DNA of 64,000 nucleotides from Sthenelais limicola (GCA_942159475.1 OW804096.1:136278791-136342790); one strand, 5' to 3'; shown: positions 30,223-40,715, counted from the first letter of the stretch. Notes: generated by a model not told the origin, from the sequence alone. A program made the numbers and translations.

Positions 30223-32541
30223 CATTGCCCTATACTACTGGGCACTGGGCTGGTCCCTATACTACTGGGCACTGGGCTGGTCCCTATACTACTGGGCACT
30301 GGGCACTGGTCCCTATACTACTGGGCACTGGGCTGGTCCCTATACTACTGGGCACTGGGCTGGTCCCTATACTACTGGGCACTGGGCCGGTCCCTATACT
30401 ACTGGGCACTGGGCTGGTCTCTATACTACTGGGCACTGGGCTGGTCCCTATACTACTGGGCACTGGGCCGGTCCCTATACTACTGGGCACTGGTCCCTAT
30501 ACTACTGGGCACTGGGCTGGTCCCTATACTACTGGGCACTGGGCTGGTCCCTATACTACTGGGCACTGGGCTGGTCGCTATACTACTGGGCTGGTCCCTA
30601 TACTACTGGGCACTGGGCTGGTCCCTATACTACTGGGCACTGGGCACTGGTCCCTATACTACTGGGCACTGGGCTGGTCCCTATACTACTGGGCACTGGG
30701 CTGGTCCCTATACTACTGGGCACTGGGCACTGGTCCCTATACTACTGGGCACTGGGCTGGTCCCTATACTACTGGGCACTGGGCTGGTCCCTATACTACT
30801 GGGCACTGGGCCGGTCCCTATACTACTGGGCACTGGGCTGGTCTCTATACTACTGGGCACTGGGCTGGTCCCTATACTACTGGGCACTGGGCCGGTCCCT
30901 ATACTACTGGGCACTGGTCCCTATACTACTGGGCACTGGGCACTGGTCCCTATACTACTGGGCACTGGGCTGGTCCCTATACTACTGGGCACTGGGCTGG
31001 TCCCTATACTACTGGTCCCTGTACTACTGGGCACTGGGCCGGTCCCTGTACTACTGGGCGCTGGGCTGGTCCCTGTACTACTGGGCACTGGCTGGTCCCT
31101 ATACTACTGGGCACTGGGCTGGTCCCTATACTACTGGGCACTGGGCTGGTCCCTATACTACTGGTCCCTGTACTACTGGGCACTGGGCCGGTCCCTGTAC
31201 TACTGGGCACTGGGCTGGTCCCTATACTACTGGGCACTGGGCTGGTGCCTATACTACTGGGCACTGGGCTGGTCCCTATACTACTGGGCACTGGGCTGGT
31301 CCCTATACTACTGGGCACTGGGCTGGTCCCTATACTACTGGGCACTGGGCTGGTCCCTATACTACTGGGCACTGGGCTGGTCCCTATACTACTGGGCAAT
31401 GGGCTGGTCCCTATACTACTGGGCTGGTGCCTATACTACTGGGCACTGGGCTGGTCCCTATACTACTGGGCAATGGGCCGGTCCCTATACTACTGGGCAC
31501 TGGGCTGGTCCCTATACTACTGGGCACTGGGCTGGTCCCTATACTACTGGGCACTGGGCTGGTCCCTATACTACTGGGCACTGGGCTGGTCCCTATACTA
31601 CTGGGCACTGGGCACTGGTGCCTATACTACTGGGCACTGGGCCGGTCCCTATACTACTGGGCACTGGGCTGGTGCCTATACTACTGGGCACTGGGCTGGT
31701 CCCTATACTACTGGGCACTGGGCTGGTCCCTATACTACTGGGCACTGGGCTGGTCCCTATACTACTGGGCACTGGGCTGGCCCCTATACTACTGGGCACT
31801 GGGCTGGTCCCTATACTACTGGGCTGGTCCCTATACTACTGGGCTGCTCCCTATACTACTGGGCACTGGGCTGGTCCCTATACTACTGGGCACTGGTCCC
31901 TATACTACTGGGCACTGGGCCGGTCCCTATACTACTGAGCACTGGGCTGGTCCCTGTACTACTGGGCACTGGGCTGGTCCCTATACTACTGGGCACTGGG
32001 CTGGTCCCTATACTACTGAGCACTGGGCTGGTCCCTATACTACTGGGCACTGGGCTGGTCCCTATACTACTGGGCACTGGGCTGGTCCCTATACTACTGG
32101 GCACTGGGCTGGTCCCTATACTACTGGGCACTGGTCCCTATACTACTGGGCACTGGGCTGGTCCCTATACTACTGGGCACTGGGCTGGTCCCTATACTAC
32201 TGGGCACTGGGCTGGTCCCTATACTACTGGGCACTGGGCTGGTCCCTATACTACTGGGCACTGGGCTGGTCCCTATACTACTGGGCACTGGGCTGGTCCC
32301 TATACTACTGGGCACTGGGCTGGTCCCTATACTACTGAGCACTGGGCTGGTCCCTATAGTACTGGGCACTGGGCCGGTCCCTATACTACTGGGCACTGGG
32401 CTGGTCCCTATACTACTGGGCACTGGGCTGGTCCCTATACTACTGGGCACTGGGCTGGTCCCTATACTACTGGGCACTGGGCTGGTCCCTATACTACTGG
32501 GCACTGGGCTGGTCCCTATACTACTGGGCACTGGGCTGGTG
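30223..32541 (+). repeat. 27-bp minisatellite, about 2.3 kb
   Basis: The unit CTATACTACTGGGCACTGGG CTGGTCC is repeated about 85 times, with shortened units (missing GGGCACT or CTGG blocks). Point variants are GCCGG, TGAGC, GTACTACTGG and GGTGCC. A ~207-bp run of variants at 30284-30490 recurs at 30708-30914, so higher-order duplication occurred. The 27-bp period and lack of stops open all three + frames (up to 780 codons). I read these as artefacts. Confidence 0.97.
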
Positions 32542-32584
32542 CAGTCACTATACTGTACTGTTGCTGAGAGGAAAAAATGCTCAA

Positions 32585-33106
32585 TCGTTTTACCAGGGTG
32601 TTTAGTGCAGTTCCTATAGCTGGTCTTCCACTAACTCCTGGGGTAGTATACTACCATCTATTGCTGTATGATGTTTTACCAGGGTGTTTAGTGCAGTTCC
32701 TATAGCTGGTCTTCCACTAACTCCTGGCGTAGTATACTACCATCTATTGTTGTGTGATGTTTTACCAGGCTGTTTAGTGCAGTTCCTATAGCTGGTCTTC
32801 CACTAACTCCTGGGGTAGTATACTACCATCTATTGCTGTATGATGTTTTACCAGGGTGTTTAGTTCAGCTCCTATAGCTGGTCTTCCACTAACTCCTGGG
32901 GTAGTATACTACCATCTATTGTATGATGTTTTACCAAGCTGTTTAGTTCAGCTCCTATAGCTGGCCTTCCACTAACTCCTGGGGTAGTATACTACCATCT
33001 ATTGTTGTATGATGTTTTACCAGGCTGTTTAGTGCAGTTCCTATAACTGGTCTTCCACTAACTCCTGGGGTAGTATACTACCATCTATTGTTGTATGATG
33101 TTTCAT
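32585..33106 (+). repeat. 86-bp tandem repeat, six copies
   Basis: Unit: TTTTACCAGGGTGTTTAGTG, CAGTTCCTATAGCTGGTCTT CCACTAACTCCTGGGGTAGT, ATACTACCATCTATTGCTGT ATGATG. It starts 45 bp after the 27-bp array. A single degenerate monomer lies at 20757-20812. Confidence 0.95.
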
Positions 33107-33169
33107 ATTCCTTTATACTCTAGACAAAAGTTTGTACAGACACAATCTGGGGATGGGCCTCACTGTCTC

Positions 33170-33662
33170 TCTAACACCCACCCACCCAGCCACAGCCCCT
33201 ACCCACCCACAGCCCCTCCCATACACCCACAGCCCCCCCCTACACACACAGCCCCCGCCCACCCACACACAGCCCCTCCCCCTACACACAGCCCCTCCCA
33301 TACACACACAGCCCCTCCCCCTACACACAGCCCCTCCCATACACACACAGCCCCCCCTACACACACAGCCCCTCCCATACACACACAGCCCCTCCCCTAC
33401 ACACACAGCCCCTCCCCTACACACACAGCCCCTCCCCTACACACACAGCCCCTCCCCTACACACACAGCCCCTCCCCTACACACACAGCCCCTCCCCTAC
33501 ACACACAGCCCCCGCCCTACACACACAGCCCCTCCCCTACACACACAGCCCCTCCCCTACACACACAGCCCCTCCCCTACACACACAGCCCCTCCCCTAC
33601 ACACACAGCCCCTCCCCTACACACACAGTCCCCTCCCCCTACACACAGCCCCTCCCCTACAG
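33170..33662 (+). repeat. 20-bp CA/C-rich tandem array
   Basis: ACACACAGCCCCTCCCCT-type units, nearly perfect over 33375-33660 and irregular before that. It runs directly into a truncated A element. Confidence 0.95.
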
Positions 33663-33664
33663 AG

Positions 33665-33866
33665 TCTATTCAATCCTCTCAAATAACCCACATTTAAGAC
33701 AAAAATGAGCTTCAAAATGCAGTCTAACATAACAGAACTGATACCTTAAATCAATACGATACCAAATATACTCAGATATACACGGTATTCATCATTTTTC
33801 ATCCAAATTTAGCAGTTTACTAAATGTGTAGAGCTGCCAATTGTACATTTTCTGAAAATCTGACCC
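33665..33866 (-). mobile_element. Family A MITE, left-truncated by the array
   Basis: Starts within the element at TTCAATCCTCTCAAATAACC and ends TTTTCTGAAAATCTGACCC. The missing TIR coincides with the array edge. Confidence 0.8.
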
Positions 33867-33952
33867 ATTCACATCACATTAGCGACTTGCCAAAGAGTCA
33901 TTTCACCTTCTGTCCTGTGCACGCCCAAAGGGTTATCAAGGGTCATGTGTAT

Positions 33953-34187
33953 GGGTCAGATTTTCAGAAAATGCACAATCCACAGTTCTACACATCTATC
34001 AAATTCTGCTAAATTAGAGTGAAAAATGATAAATACTAGGTATATCTGAGTGTATTCTGTACTGTATTCATTTAATAAATCTGTCTGGTTATGTTGAACT
34101 GTATTTTGAAACTGATTTTCTTCTTAAATTTGGGTTATTTGAGAGGATTGCTGACGGTCAATTGTACATTTTCTGACAATCTGACCC
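33953..34187 (+). mobile_element. Family A MITE
   Basis: GGGTCAGATTTTCAGAAAAT to TTTTCTGACAATCTGACCC. Its GCACAATCCACAGTTCTACA variant is shared with 43.32 kb. Confidence 0.88.
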
Positions 34188-34227
34188 ATAGCTGTCTATG
34201 TTTATATACATGTAGGGTATCGCAATC

Positions 34228-34320
34228 CCATAAGCACTCTGCCTTACGGCATCGTGCTTATGTGGACGAATCTCGTCCAATAAATTTTCGATTATTGCCG
34301 GCTCGTCCCATTCTCTCTAT
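34228..34320 (+). mobile_element. Hairpin element J, right end (J1)
   Basis: CATAAGCAC and GTGCTTATG pair across CTGCCTTACGGCA. Then come GTGGACGAATCTCGTCC, AATAAATTTTCGATTATTGC and CGGCTCGTCCCATTCTCTCT. The same series is at 62115-62213. The left part of J is absent. Confidence 0.75.
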
Positions 34321-34321
34321 A

Positions 34322-34668
34322 TATATCATCATATTTGAAAAGATGAGATCAAGGGGATTCCAATGAAAGCTAACATTAGGACATTTAATAATATTTCTAT
34401 ATTTAAGTTTGATATTTTTATTTTCGAAAAGAAAGTTTGCAATATTTCTGGGTGGACAATTACTAGTAAAGTAGCTAAATATACTCCATAGAATGACCTT
34501 AGAAATGCATGGATATATTTACTACACAGTCTTGAAACTTGGTACATGTATGTATGCGACTTCAAGGAACAAACACCTTAAAGATGAAACCATTCCTATG
34601 AATAGATCATGTGAATAAATCACTTTGAAAAATATCTATTTTGCGACTTGTGACTCATTTTCCTGAAA
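34322..34668 (+). mobile_element. Family B MITE, left TIR missing
   Basis: From ATCATCATATTTGAAAAGAT to TTTTGCGACTTGTGACTCAT TTTCCTGAAATACA. The left end is replaced by J1. Confidence 0.8.
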
Positions 34669-34673
34669 TACAT

Positions 34674-34901
34674 GGGTCAGGTTTTCAGAAAATGTACAAT
34701 TGGCAGCTGTACATATTTAGTACTAAATTAGGCTGCGATTTGGTCAATACTAGGTAAATTCGAGTATATTCGGCATTGTATTGATTCTAGCAATCTGTTT
34801 GGTTAGGTTGAACTGTATTTTGAACTGTATTTTAGTCTGAAATGTGGGTTATTTGAGAAGATTGGTGAAGGTGAATTGTACATTTTCTGAAAATCTGACC
34901 C
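34674..34901 (+). mobile_element. Family A MITE
   Basis: Complete. Its GGGTCAG follows the B terminus by a few bases (CTGAAATACATGGGTCAG). Confidence 0.88.
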
Positions 34902-35139
34902 TTATCACAAATATGCTAGGGTGTAAAGAGAAGACTCTATATCCAGCAGTAGCCATAGAAGGGGAACATCCATCTGCCACAATAAGAGAAAAATCATCTT
35001 GAGAAATATTTATAGCGGGTAAAGTATTTATCTTCAGACCTAATCTGGTGCAGAAGGAACCATATTTTCTCTTCCTCTGAAAGAACGGTCTGGAATATTT
35101 GCACTAGCCGGCACCACAGGTAGTCCATCATCCTTCCCG

Positions 35140-35250
35140 CGCACGCCCAATCTTGACAATCCTCCTTCCGGTTCCGGGTCACGTGGTGCCCTTTCAGCCA
35201 ATCACTCACCGCCATTTCTCTGTTGATTGCGAGCGCCATCTCGCAGTCAG
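35140..35250. promoter_or_regulatory. Promoter-like patch with possible minus-strand first exon
   Basis: An ETS core CTTCCGG (35165-35171), E-box CACGTG (35180-35185) and CCAAT (35198-35202) lie within 40 bp. On the minus strand an ATG at 35239 (GAGATGGCGCTC) opens ten codons to ATGGCG followed by GTGAGT (35209-35204), a consensus splice donor. The motifs are visible; that a gene starts here, and its direction, are inference. Confidence 0.3.
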
Positions 35251-35299
35251 TGTTAGAGTCTATATTTCAGCGCTGGCACTGCTCCCTTTTTTTCAATTA

Positions 35300-35612
35300 T
35301 CTCTCTTTTGTTCCTTATTTCTCACCGCTATAGGGAGGTTGTTATAGCCACTCTTATGTTCCTTATTTCTCACTGCTATAGGGTGGTTGTAATAGCCACT
35401 CTTTTGTTCCTTATTTCTCATCCCTATAGGGAGGTTGTAATAGCCATTCTTTTGTTCCTTATTTCTCATCCCTATAGGGAGGTTGTAATAGCCACTCTTT
35501 TGTTCCTTATTTCTCACCGCTATAGGGAGGCTGTTATAGCCACTCTTTTGTTCCTTATTTCTCACCACTATAGGGGAATTGTAATAGCCACTCTTCTGTT
35601 CCTTATCAGTTT
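35300..35612 (+). repeat. 48-bp tandem repeat, six copies
   Basis: Unit TTTTGTTCCTTATTTCTCAC, CGCTATAGGGAGGTTGT, AATAGCCACTC. The period is a multiple of three, so ORFs appear on both strands (109 and 123 codons). Confidence 0.95.
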
Positions 35613-36170
35613 GGAGGGACTCTCTCAAGATCTCTAGATCTCTAGATCTGAGCCTTGACTGCACTAGTGAGGTGGGTAGAGTACAACTGCTCTATCGCAG
35701 GCCGTCATTGCCTGGAGTATGCATCCTAATGGGATTTTAATGGCATTTTGCGGTTTGGGGTGGGAGGCTTTCCCTGAGTTTTGAGGGACTTCCTCAACTC
35801 TGAGCCTAGACTGCACTAGTGAGGTGGGTAGAGCACAACTACTCTATTGCGGGTCGTCATTGCCTGGAGTATGCATCCTAATGGGATTTTAATGGCATTT
35901 TGTGGTTTGGAGATGGAGGCTTTCCCTCAGTTTTGAGGGACTTCCTCAACTCTGAGCCTAGACTGCACTAGTGAGGTGGGTAGAGCACAACTACTCTATT
36001 GCGGGTCGTCATTGCCTGGAGTATGCATCCTAATGGGATTTTAATGGCATTTTGTGGTTTGGAGATGGAGGCTTTCCCTCAGTTTTGAGGGACTTCCTCA
36101 ACTCTGAGCCTAGACTGCACTAGTGAGGTGGGTAGAGTACAACTGCTCTATTGCGGACCGTCATTGCCTG
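35613..36170 (+). repeat. Repeat R, tandem with 152-bp period
   Basis: The GACTGCACTAGTGAGGTGGG landmark recurs at 35657, 35809, 35961 and 36113. Each unit holds CATCCTAATGGGATTTTAAT GGCATTTTG and GAGGCTTTCCCTCAGTTTTG AGGGACT. A small palindrome of AGATCT/CTAG words lies at 35627-35650. Confidence 0.95.
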
Positions 36171-36261
36171 TGTCTTCTCTCAATATATAATCAGGCAGCG
36201 GCGCAGATTAGGTCTGCTCTAATCCAACAATTCAATCTTACCTGCAGATGACAGCAGTATA

Positions 36262-37140
36262 TAGGCAGAGAGGGAATAGGACGGGGTAGGGGAGGAATAG
36301 GGGGTAGATAGAGAGGGGGATAGAGAGATAGAGAGCGGGAATAGGACGGGGTAGGGGAGGAATAGGGGGTAGATAGAGAGGGGGATAGAGAGATAGAGAG
36401 CGGGAATAGGACGGGGTAGGGGAGGAATAGGGGGTAGATAGAGAGGGGGATAGAGAGATAGAGAGCGGGAATAGGACGGGGTAGGGGAGGAATAGGGGGT
36501 AGATAGAGAGGGGGATAGAGAGATAGAGAGCGGGAATAGGACGGGGTAGGGGAGGAATAGGGGGTAGATAGAGAGGGGGATAGAGAGATAGAGAGCGGGA
36601 ATAGGACGGGGTAGGGGAGGAATAGGGGGTAGATAGAGAGGGGGATAGAGAGATAGAGAGCGGGAATAGGACAGGGTAGGGGAGGAATAGGGGGTAGATA
36701 GAGAGGGGGATAGAGAGGTGGAGAGCGGGAATAAGGACGGGGTAGGGGAGGAATAGGGGGTAGATAGAGAGGGGGATAGAGAGATAGAGAGCGGGAATAG
36801 GACGGGGTAGGGGAGGAATAGGGGGTAGATAGAGGGGGATAGAGAGATAGAGAGCGGGAATAAGGACGGGGTAGGGGAGGAATAGGGGGTAGATAGAGAG
36901 GGGGATAGAGAGATAGAGAGCGGGAATAGGACGGGGTAGGGGAGGAATAGGGGGTAGATAGAGAGGGGGATAGAGAGATAGAGAGCGGGAATAGGACGGG
37001 GTAGGGGAGGAATAGGGGGTAGATAGAGAGGGGGATAGAGAGATAGAGAGCGGGAATAGGACGGGGTAGGGGAGGAATAGGGGGTAGATAGAGAGGGGGA
37101 TAGAGAGATAGAGAGCGGGAATAGGACGGGGTAGGGGAGA
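36262..37140 (+). repeat. 65-bp purine-rich tandem array
   Basis: About 13 nearly identical units: ATAGGACGGGGTAGGGGAGG, AATAGGGGGTAGATAGAGAG, GGGGATAGAGAGATAGAGAG CGGGA. Variants (extra A in AATAAGGACGG, deletion in TAGATAGAGGGGG) recur, showing block duplication. A 494-codon minus-strand ORF arises because no phase contains a stop. Confidence 0.97.
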
Positions 37141-37690
37141 ATTAGGAGGGGGGTAGATAGAGAGGGAGAATAGAGAAAGGGGTAAAGGAGAGAGAGGGGG
37201 TAGATAGAGAGAATATAGAGGAAAGGAGGGGGATTAGAAAGGAGTGGTATAGAGAGGAGTCGGATAGAGAAGAGGGGGATAGAGAGAAAGGAGTGAGAAG
37301 GTATGAATTGGATGAATAGAGTGGAGATAAAGAGAGGGGAGGAACTAACGGAGAAAGGACGGATAGAGAGACAAGCAAGGATGGAGTTAGCAAGAGACAG
37401 AGAGGGAAATAGAGAGACAGACCGACAGACAGAGGAGAGAGAGAGGGAGAGGAGACAAAGAGAGAAGAGAAAGAGAGAGAGGGAGGAAGAGAGGGAGAAA
37501 GAGAGAGAGGGAGAGGGGAAGAGAAAGAAAGGAAGAGAGAAGGAGAGGGGAGAGAAAGAGAGAGAGGGAGAGAAAGAGAAAGGAGAGAGGGGAGAGACAT
37601 ACAGAGAGAGAGAGAGAGAGAGGTGGGGAGAGAGAGAGAAGAAGGAGAGAGGGACGAGAGAGAGGAAGGGAGAGACAGATAGAGATAAAG
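37141..37690 (+). repeat. Purine tract
   Basis: AGAGAGAGG/GAGAAAGAG words continuing from the 65-bp array, probably its degenerate edge. Confidence 0.92.
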
Positions 37691-37754
37691 GAGATACCCC
37701 CACTAGCCCTTTCCCCCCAGCCCTATAGGAGACGGGCGATGTGAAGACGTATGT

Positions 37755-37972
37755 GTGTCAGATTTTCAGAAAATGTACAATTGACAGCTGTACACATTTA
37801 GTAAAGTCTGCTAAATTAGGCTGCAGTTTGGCCAATACTAGGTAAACTCGAGTATATTTGGCATTGCATTGATTCTAGCAATGTGTTTGGTTGAACTTTA
37901 TTTTCGTCTGAAATTTGGGTTTGTTGAGAGGATCGGTGAAGTTGAATTGTACATTTTCTGAAAATCTGACCC
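37755..37972 (+). mobile_element. Family A MITE
   Basis: GTGTCAGATTTTCAGAAAAT to TTTTCTGAAAATCTGACCC, with a short deletion after GTGTTTGGTTGAAC. Confidence 0.85.
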
Positions 37973-38177
37973 ATGTAAATCTGCCGCTAGAGGCGCACTA
38001 TCTGTATAGTTGTCACGCGGGCAGGGATTAGGCGCCAACATTAGCAGAGGCTGAGGGGAATGTGAGGTTAGAGACTGGTACAGTTGAGTTAGACTCTGTG
38101 ATTAGTCTCTCTCTAATACACCTTCCACACCTCCTTCTGCTTAACACCATCGTTTCTCCACACCATCTTATACATAT

Positions 38178-38412
38178 GGGTCAGATTTTCAGAAAATGTA
38201 CAATTGGCAGCTGTACACATTTAGTAAAGTCTGCTAAATTAGGCTGCAATTCGGTCAATACTAGGTAAATTCGAGTATATTTGGCATTGCATTGATTCTA
38301 GCAATCTGTTTGGTTAGGTTGAACTGTATTTTGAACTTTATTTTCGTCTGAAATCTGGGTTATTTCAGTGGATTGGCGAAGTTGAATTGTACATTTTCTG
38401 AAAATCTGACCC
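38178..38412 (+). mobile_element. Family A MITE, near-consensus
   Basis: Perfect termini with CATAT left and CATATA right. Only 205 bp from the previous copy, same orientation. Confidence 0.92.
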
Positions 38413-38413
38413 A

Positions 38414-38644
38414 CATATACTAGCAAAGTACCCGTCTCCTCCCCCCCCCTCTCTCTCTGTCCCTACTCACCTTCTCCTCTCTCCTGCCCTATTCTCTCTC
38501 CCCCTCTTCTCACTCTATCCTCTTGTCCCTCACCCTAACTGATTTCCCCCACCCTGTCCCTCCCCTTCTTTCGTTCTCTCCTTCCCTTTCCCTCCATCTC
38601 CTTCCTGTCTTTCTCTCCCCCTCCCCCTCTTCTCTCTATCCTAT
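38414..38644 (+). repeat. Pyrimidine tract preceded by ACTAGCAAAGTACCCGT
   Basis: ATACTAGCAAAGTACCCGTC leads directly into CTCCTCCCCCCCCTCTCTCT and about 200 bp of C/T-rich sequence. TAACTGATTTCCCCCACCCT is repeated, diverged, at 39027 on the other side of L. Confidence 0.8.
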
Positions 38645-39012
38645 AGAGTGCGTAAGTGTCATGGCGGCGGGGCGCGAATTAACGAAAATTAGTCGCGCAG
38701 TTGTACCGATGTGTGGACCGGAAGTAAACAATCCCCATAGGGTTAGCATTGCAGCGATAAATAATCACTCTTTACATCGCCCCAGTAAAGGTATAACGAT
38801 TATGGAGGCTATAGTTGAAATCGTTTGCCTCTAAAGATGGATATATGTAAGTTAGAACTCATAAAACTATATGATCGTTGAAATAACAGAGATTTAATAC
38901 CGCGGTAACGTTGGGGCTATGGGACTTTCCCGCGACATGTCCACATGACGTCATGAAACTGCTACAGTAGCGTGACTCAAAAAATCGCCGCGGTGGACTA
39001 CTTACGCGCCCT
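38645..39012. mobile_element. CpG-rich inverted-repeat segment L, promoter-like
   Basis: AGAGTGCGTAAGTGTCATGG CGGCGG on the left resembles the inverse of CCGCGGTGGACTACTTACGC GCCCT on the right. Inside are a consensus ETS site ACCGGAAGT (38717-38725), ATGGCGGCGG (YY1-like) and TGACGTCA (38946-38953). It sits inside a pyrimidine tract as a sharply different block. It could be a transposon or a promoter island; I cannot separate these. Confidence 0.45.
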
Positions 39013-39463
39013 ATTCTCCTTCTCCTAATCTGATTTCTCCCACCCTTTCCCTCTGCTTCTCCCCTCACCTCCCCGTCTCTTTATCCTCGCTCTCCCCCTC
39101 CCATCTCTCTCCCTCTCTTTCCTGTTGCGAGGGACTCTCGCAGGATGCGTTGCTAAGGAATCCCAAGTTGCCAAGGACAATGGGACATAAAGGCATGACC
39201 TCAATCTCTTCTAGTTCCCAACAGGGACTTTCCCATAAATAGAGTGTAAAGATCCTGATTAAACAAGTGACATCTTCTGACGAAAGATAATGTTAGCTCG
39301 TCAAATATAATTATGAGTATGGCCATTTAAAATTACATGTCCGGAACAAGTGACAATTATGTGAATCGAACCTTGCAATAATTACACAATATTACAGATT
39401 CTAAGTTCATGTATAGACAAATCAACATGACATATCATTCAACGAGGCTCATAAGAGTTCATA
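39013..39463. other. Pyrimidine-rich, then unique sequence
   Basis: C/T-rich to about 39130, then AT-rich sequence with no gene seen. Confidence 0.5.
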
Positions 39464-39818
39464 TTGAGTGATACTAGCCTATATATTAGCAGATTTCTCA
39501 TGATTCCAACCATACTTGTTCATTTTTTAACATGATGTTCCTAACAGAATTACGTAGTTGATTTCAAGCATGCACACACACAAGCCTGTTGCTGTCAGTT
39601 CGACCAGCTTAAGAAAGAGGCTAGAAAGTGTATTGATATATGTGCAGACGTTCTCTAGGCAAACAGAACTGACATAGGCTTGGACATCGAATGAAATGAA
39701 GCATCGAATTAAATCTAACCAACCTTGAGTGATACTATAGCCTATACATTAGCAGATTTCTAGCGATTTCAACCATAGTTGTTCATTTTCTAACAGAATT
39801 ACGCAGTTGATTTCATCA
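39464..39818 (+). repeat. Local segmental duplication (~95 bp)
   Basis: TGAGTGATACTA, TAGCAGATTTCTCATGATTC CAACCATACTTGTTCATTTT and AACAGAATTACGTAGTTGAT TTCA at 39464-39565 recur with about 10% difference at 39727-39818. AAATTAAATCTAACCAACCT is also repeated at about 39706 and 39878. Confidence 0.85.
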
Positions 39819-40139
39819 CCGTTTTTGTAAGGTTCCGCTGCTTGCGATTAGCCGTGTAATGATTAACCAACGACTTGTCAAATTAAATCTAACCAACCTT
39901 TTTATTACGATTTCACCGATCGCACATGCTGCACCATGTTTCCGATCTGTTTCTGGTCGCTGACACAATAATATCTGTATAATCTGCGTAAATGAGCCAT
40001 GTCGACTTCAAATACTATCCCAACAATAGTTTATGAACATATTAACGTGTGGCGATATTCCTTTCGGTGGAAATATCACGATTTCACCACCTCCAACTCT
40101 TCGGAACCATGCTTCTGATGCCATGTTTGTTTGCTTTGG

Positions 40140-40715
40140 CCCATGCGCATGCGCGTTTCTACCTACGGTTAGGCGATTGTGTTGCCGGGGCTTCTCGCTG
40201 TACACGCGGTGGTGGGCCTTCTCGCCGGCACGATGGACCTTCGTGCTGGCGGACCCTTATGTCCACTGAGTCATTAGAGCCCCGGCCTATGCTCGTGCAT
40301 ACTACGAAAGCCGTAATGATTAACAAACGACTGAATATAAATGCCTGAACGTTTAATCTAACCTTGTTTTCAACCTCATATGCAAGGATTATTGTGTAAA
40401 ATCATTGGTTTGTTCTAAAAAACGCATCAAATGTTGACACGAGTGGAATCGCTAGTAGTAGTATGCTATGGCCGGCAACGGCAACAAACATCACCACGGA
40501 GATTCCCTTAAAAACGCTTAAAATCGCATTATCGAAAGGAAATAAGTATTTCAAACTCTAAGTAAAACATGTATAGAAGCAATCCAATAAATGATTATTG
40601 TCAAAAGTCTTCGAAACGTTCATAATTCAGAGTTTATTTCAATGATCTGGCCCGACCAGTGATATACGGTAGAAATCGATTCGCGCATGCGCGTCAAAAT
40701 TTGCTCTTCCGGTTT
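40140..40715. promoter_or_regulatory. Two perfect NRF-1 sites and an ETS site
   Basis: TGCGCATGCGCG (40144-40155) and CGCGCATGCGCG (40682-40693) both match the NRF-1 consensus YGCGCAYGCGCR. CTTCCGG (ETS) is at 40706-40712. The first site lies in a local CpG-rich patch (40120-40265). I see no clear exon; ORFs of 78 and 99 codons across the patch have no recognisable motif. Confidence 0.35.

Noticed and set aside
30185..32567. Open frames of 573, 717 and 780 codons on the + strand
   Set aside because: All three phases are open because the 27-bp unit is a multiple of three and lacks stops. The proteins are frame-shifted versions of one another and variation is at the DNA level.
33095..33697. 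200-codon Thr/Pro/His ORF
   Set aside because: 20-bp CA/C-rich array; neighbouring phases and the minus strand are equally open.
35308..35664. Repeat protein encoded by the 48-bp array
   Set aside because: Both strands are open with period divisible by three, there is no flanking unique coding sequence, and no synonymous bias is visible.
36219..37703. 494-codon minus-strand Ser/Leu/Pro ORF
   Set aside because: Arises from the 65-bp purine array and adjoining GA tract.
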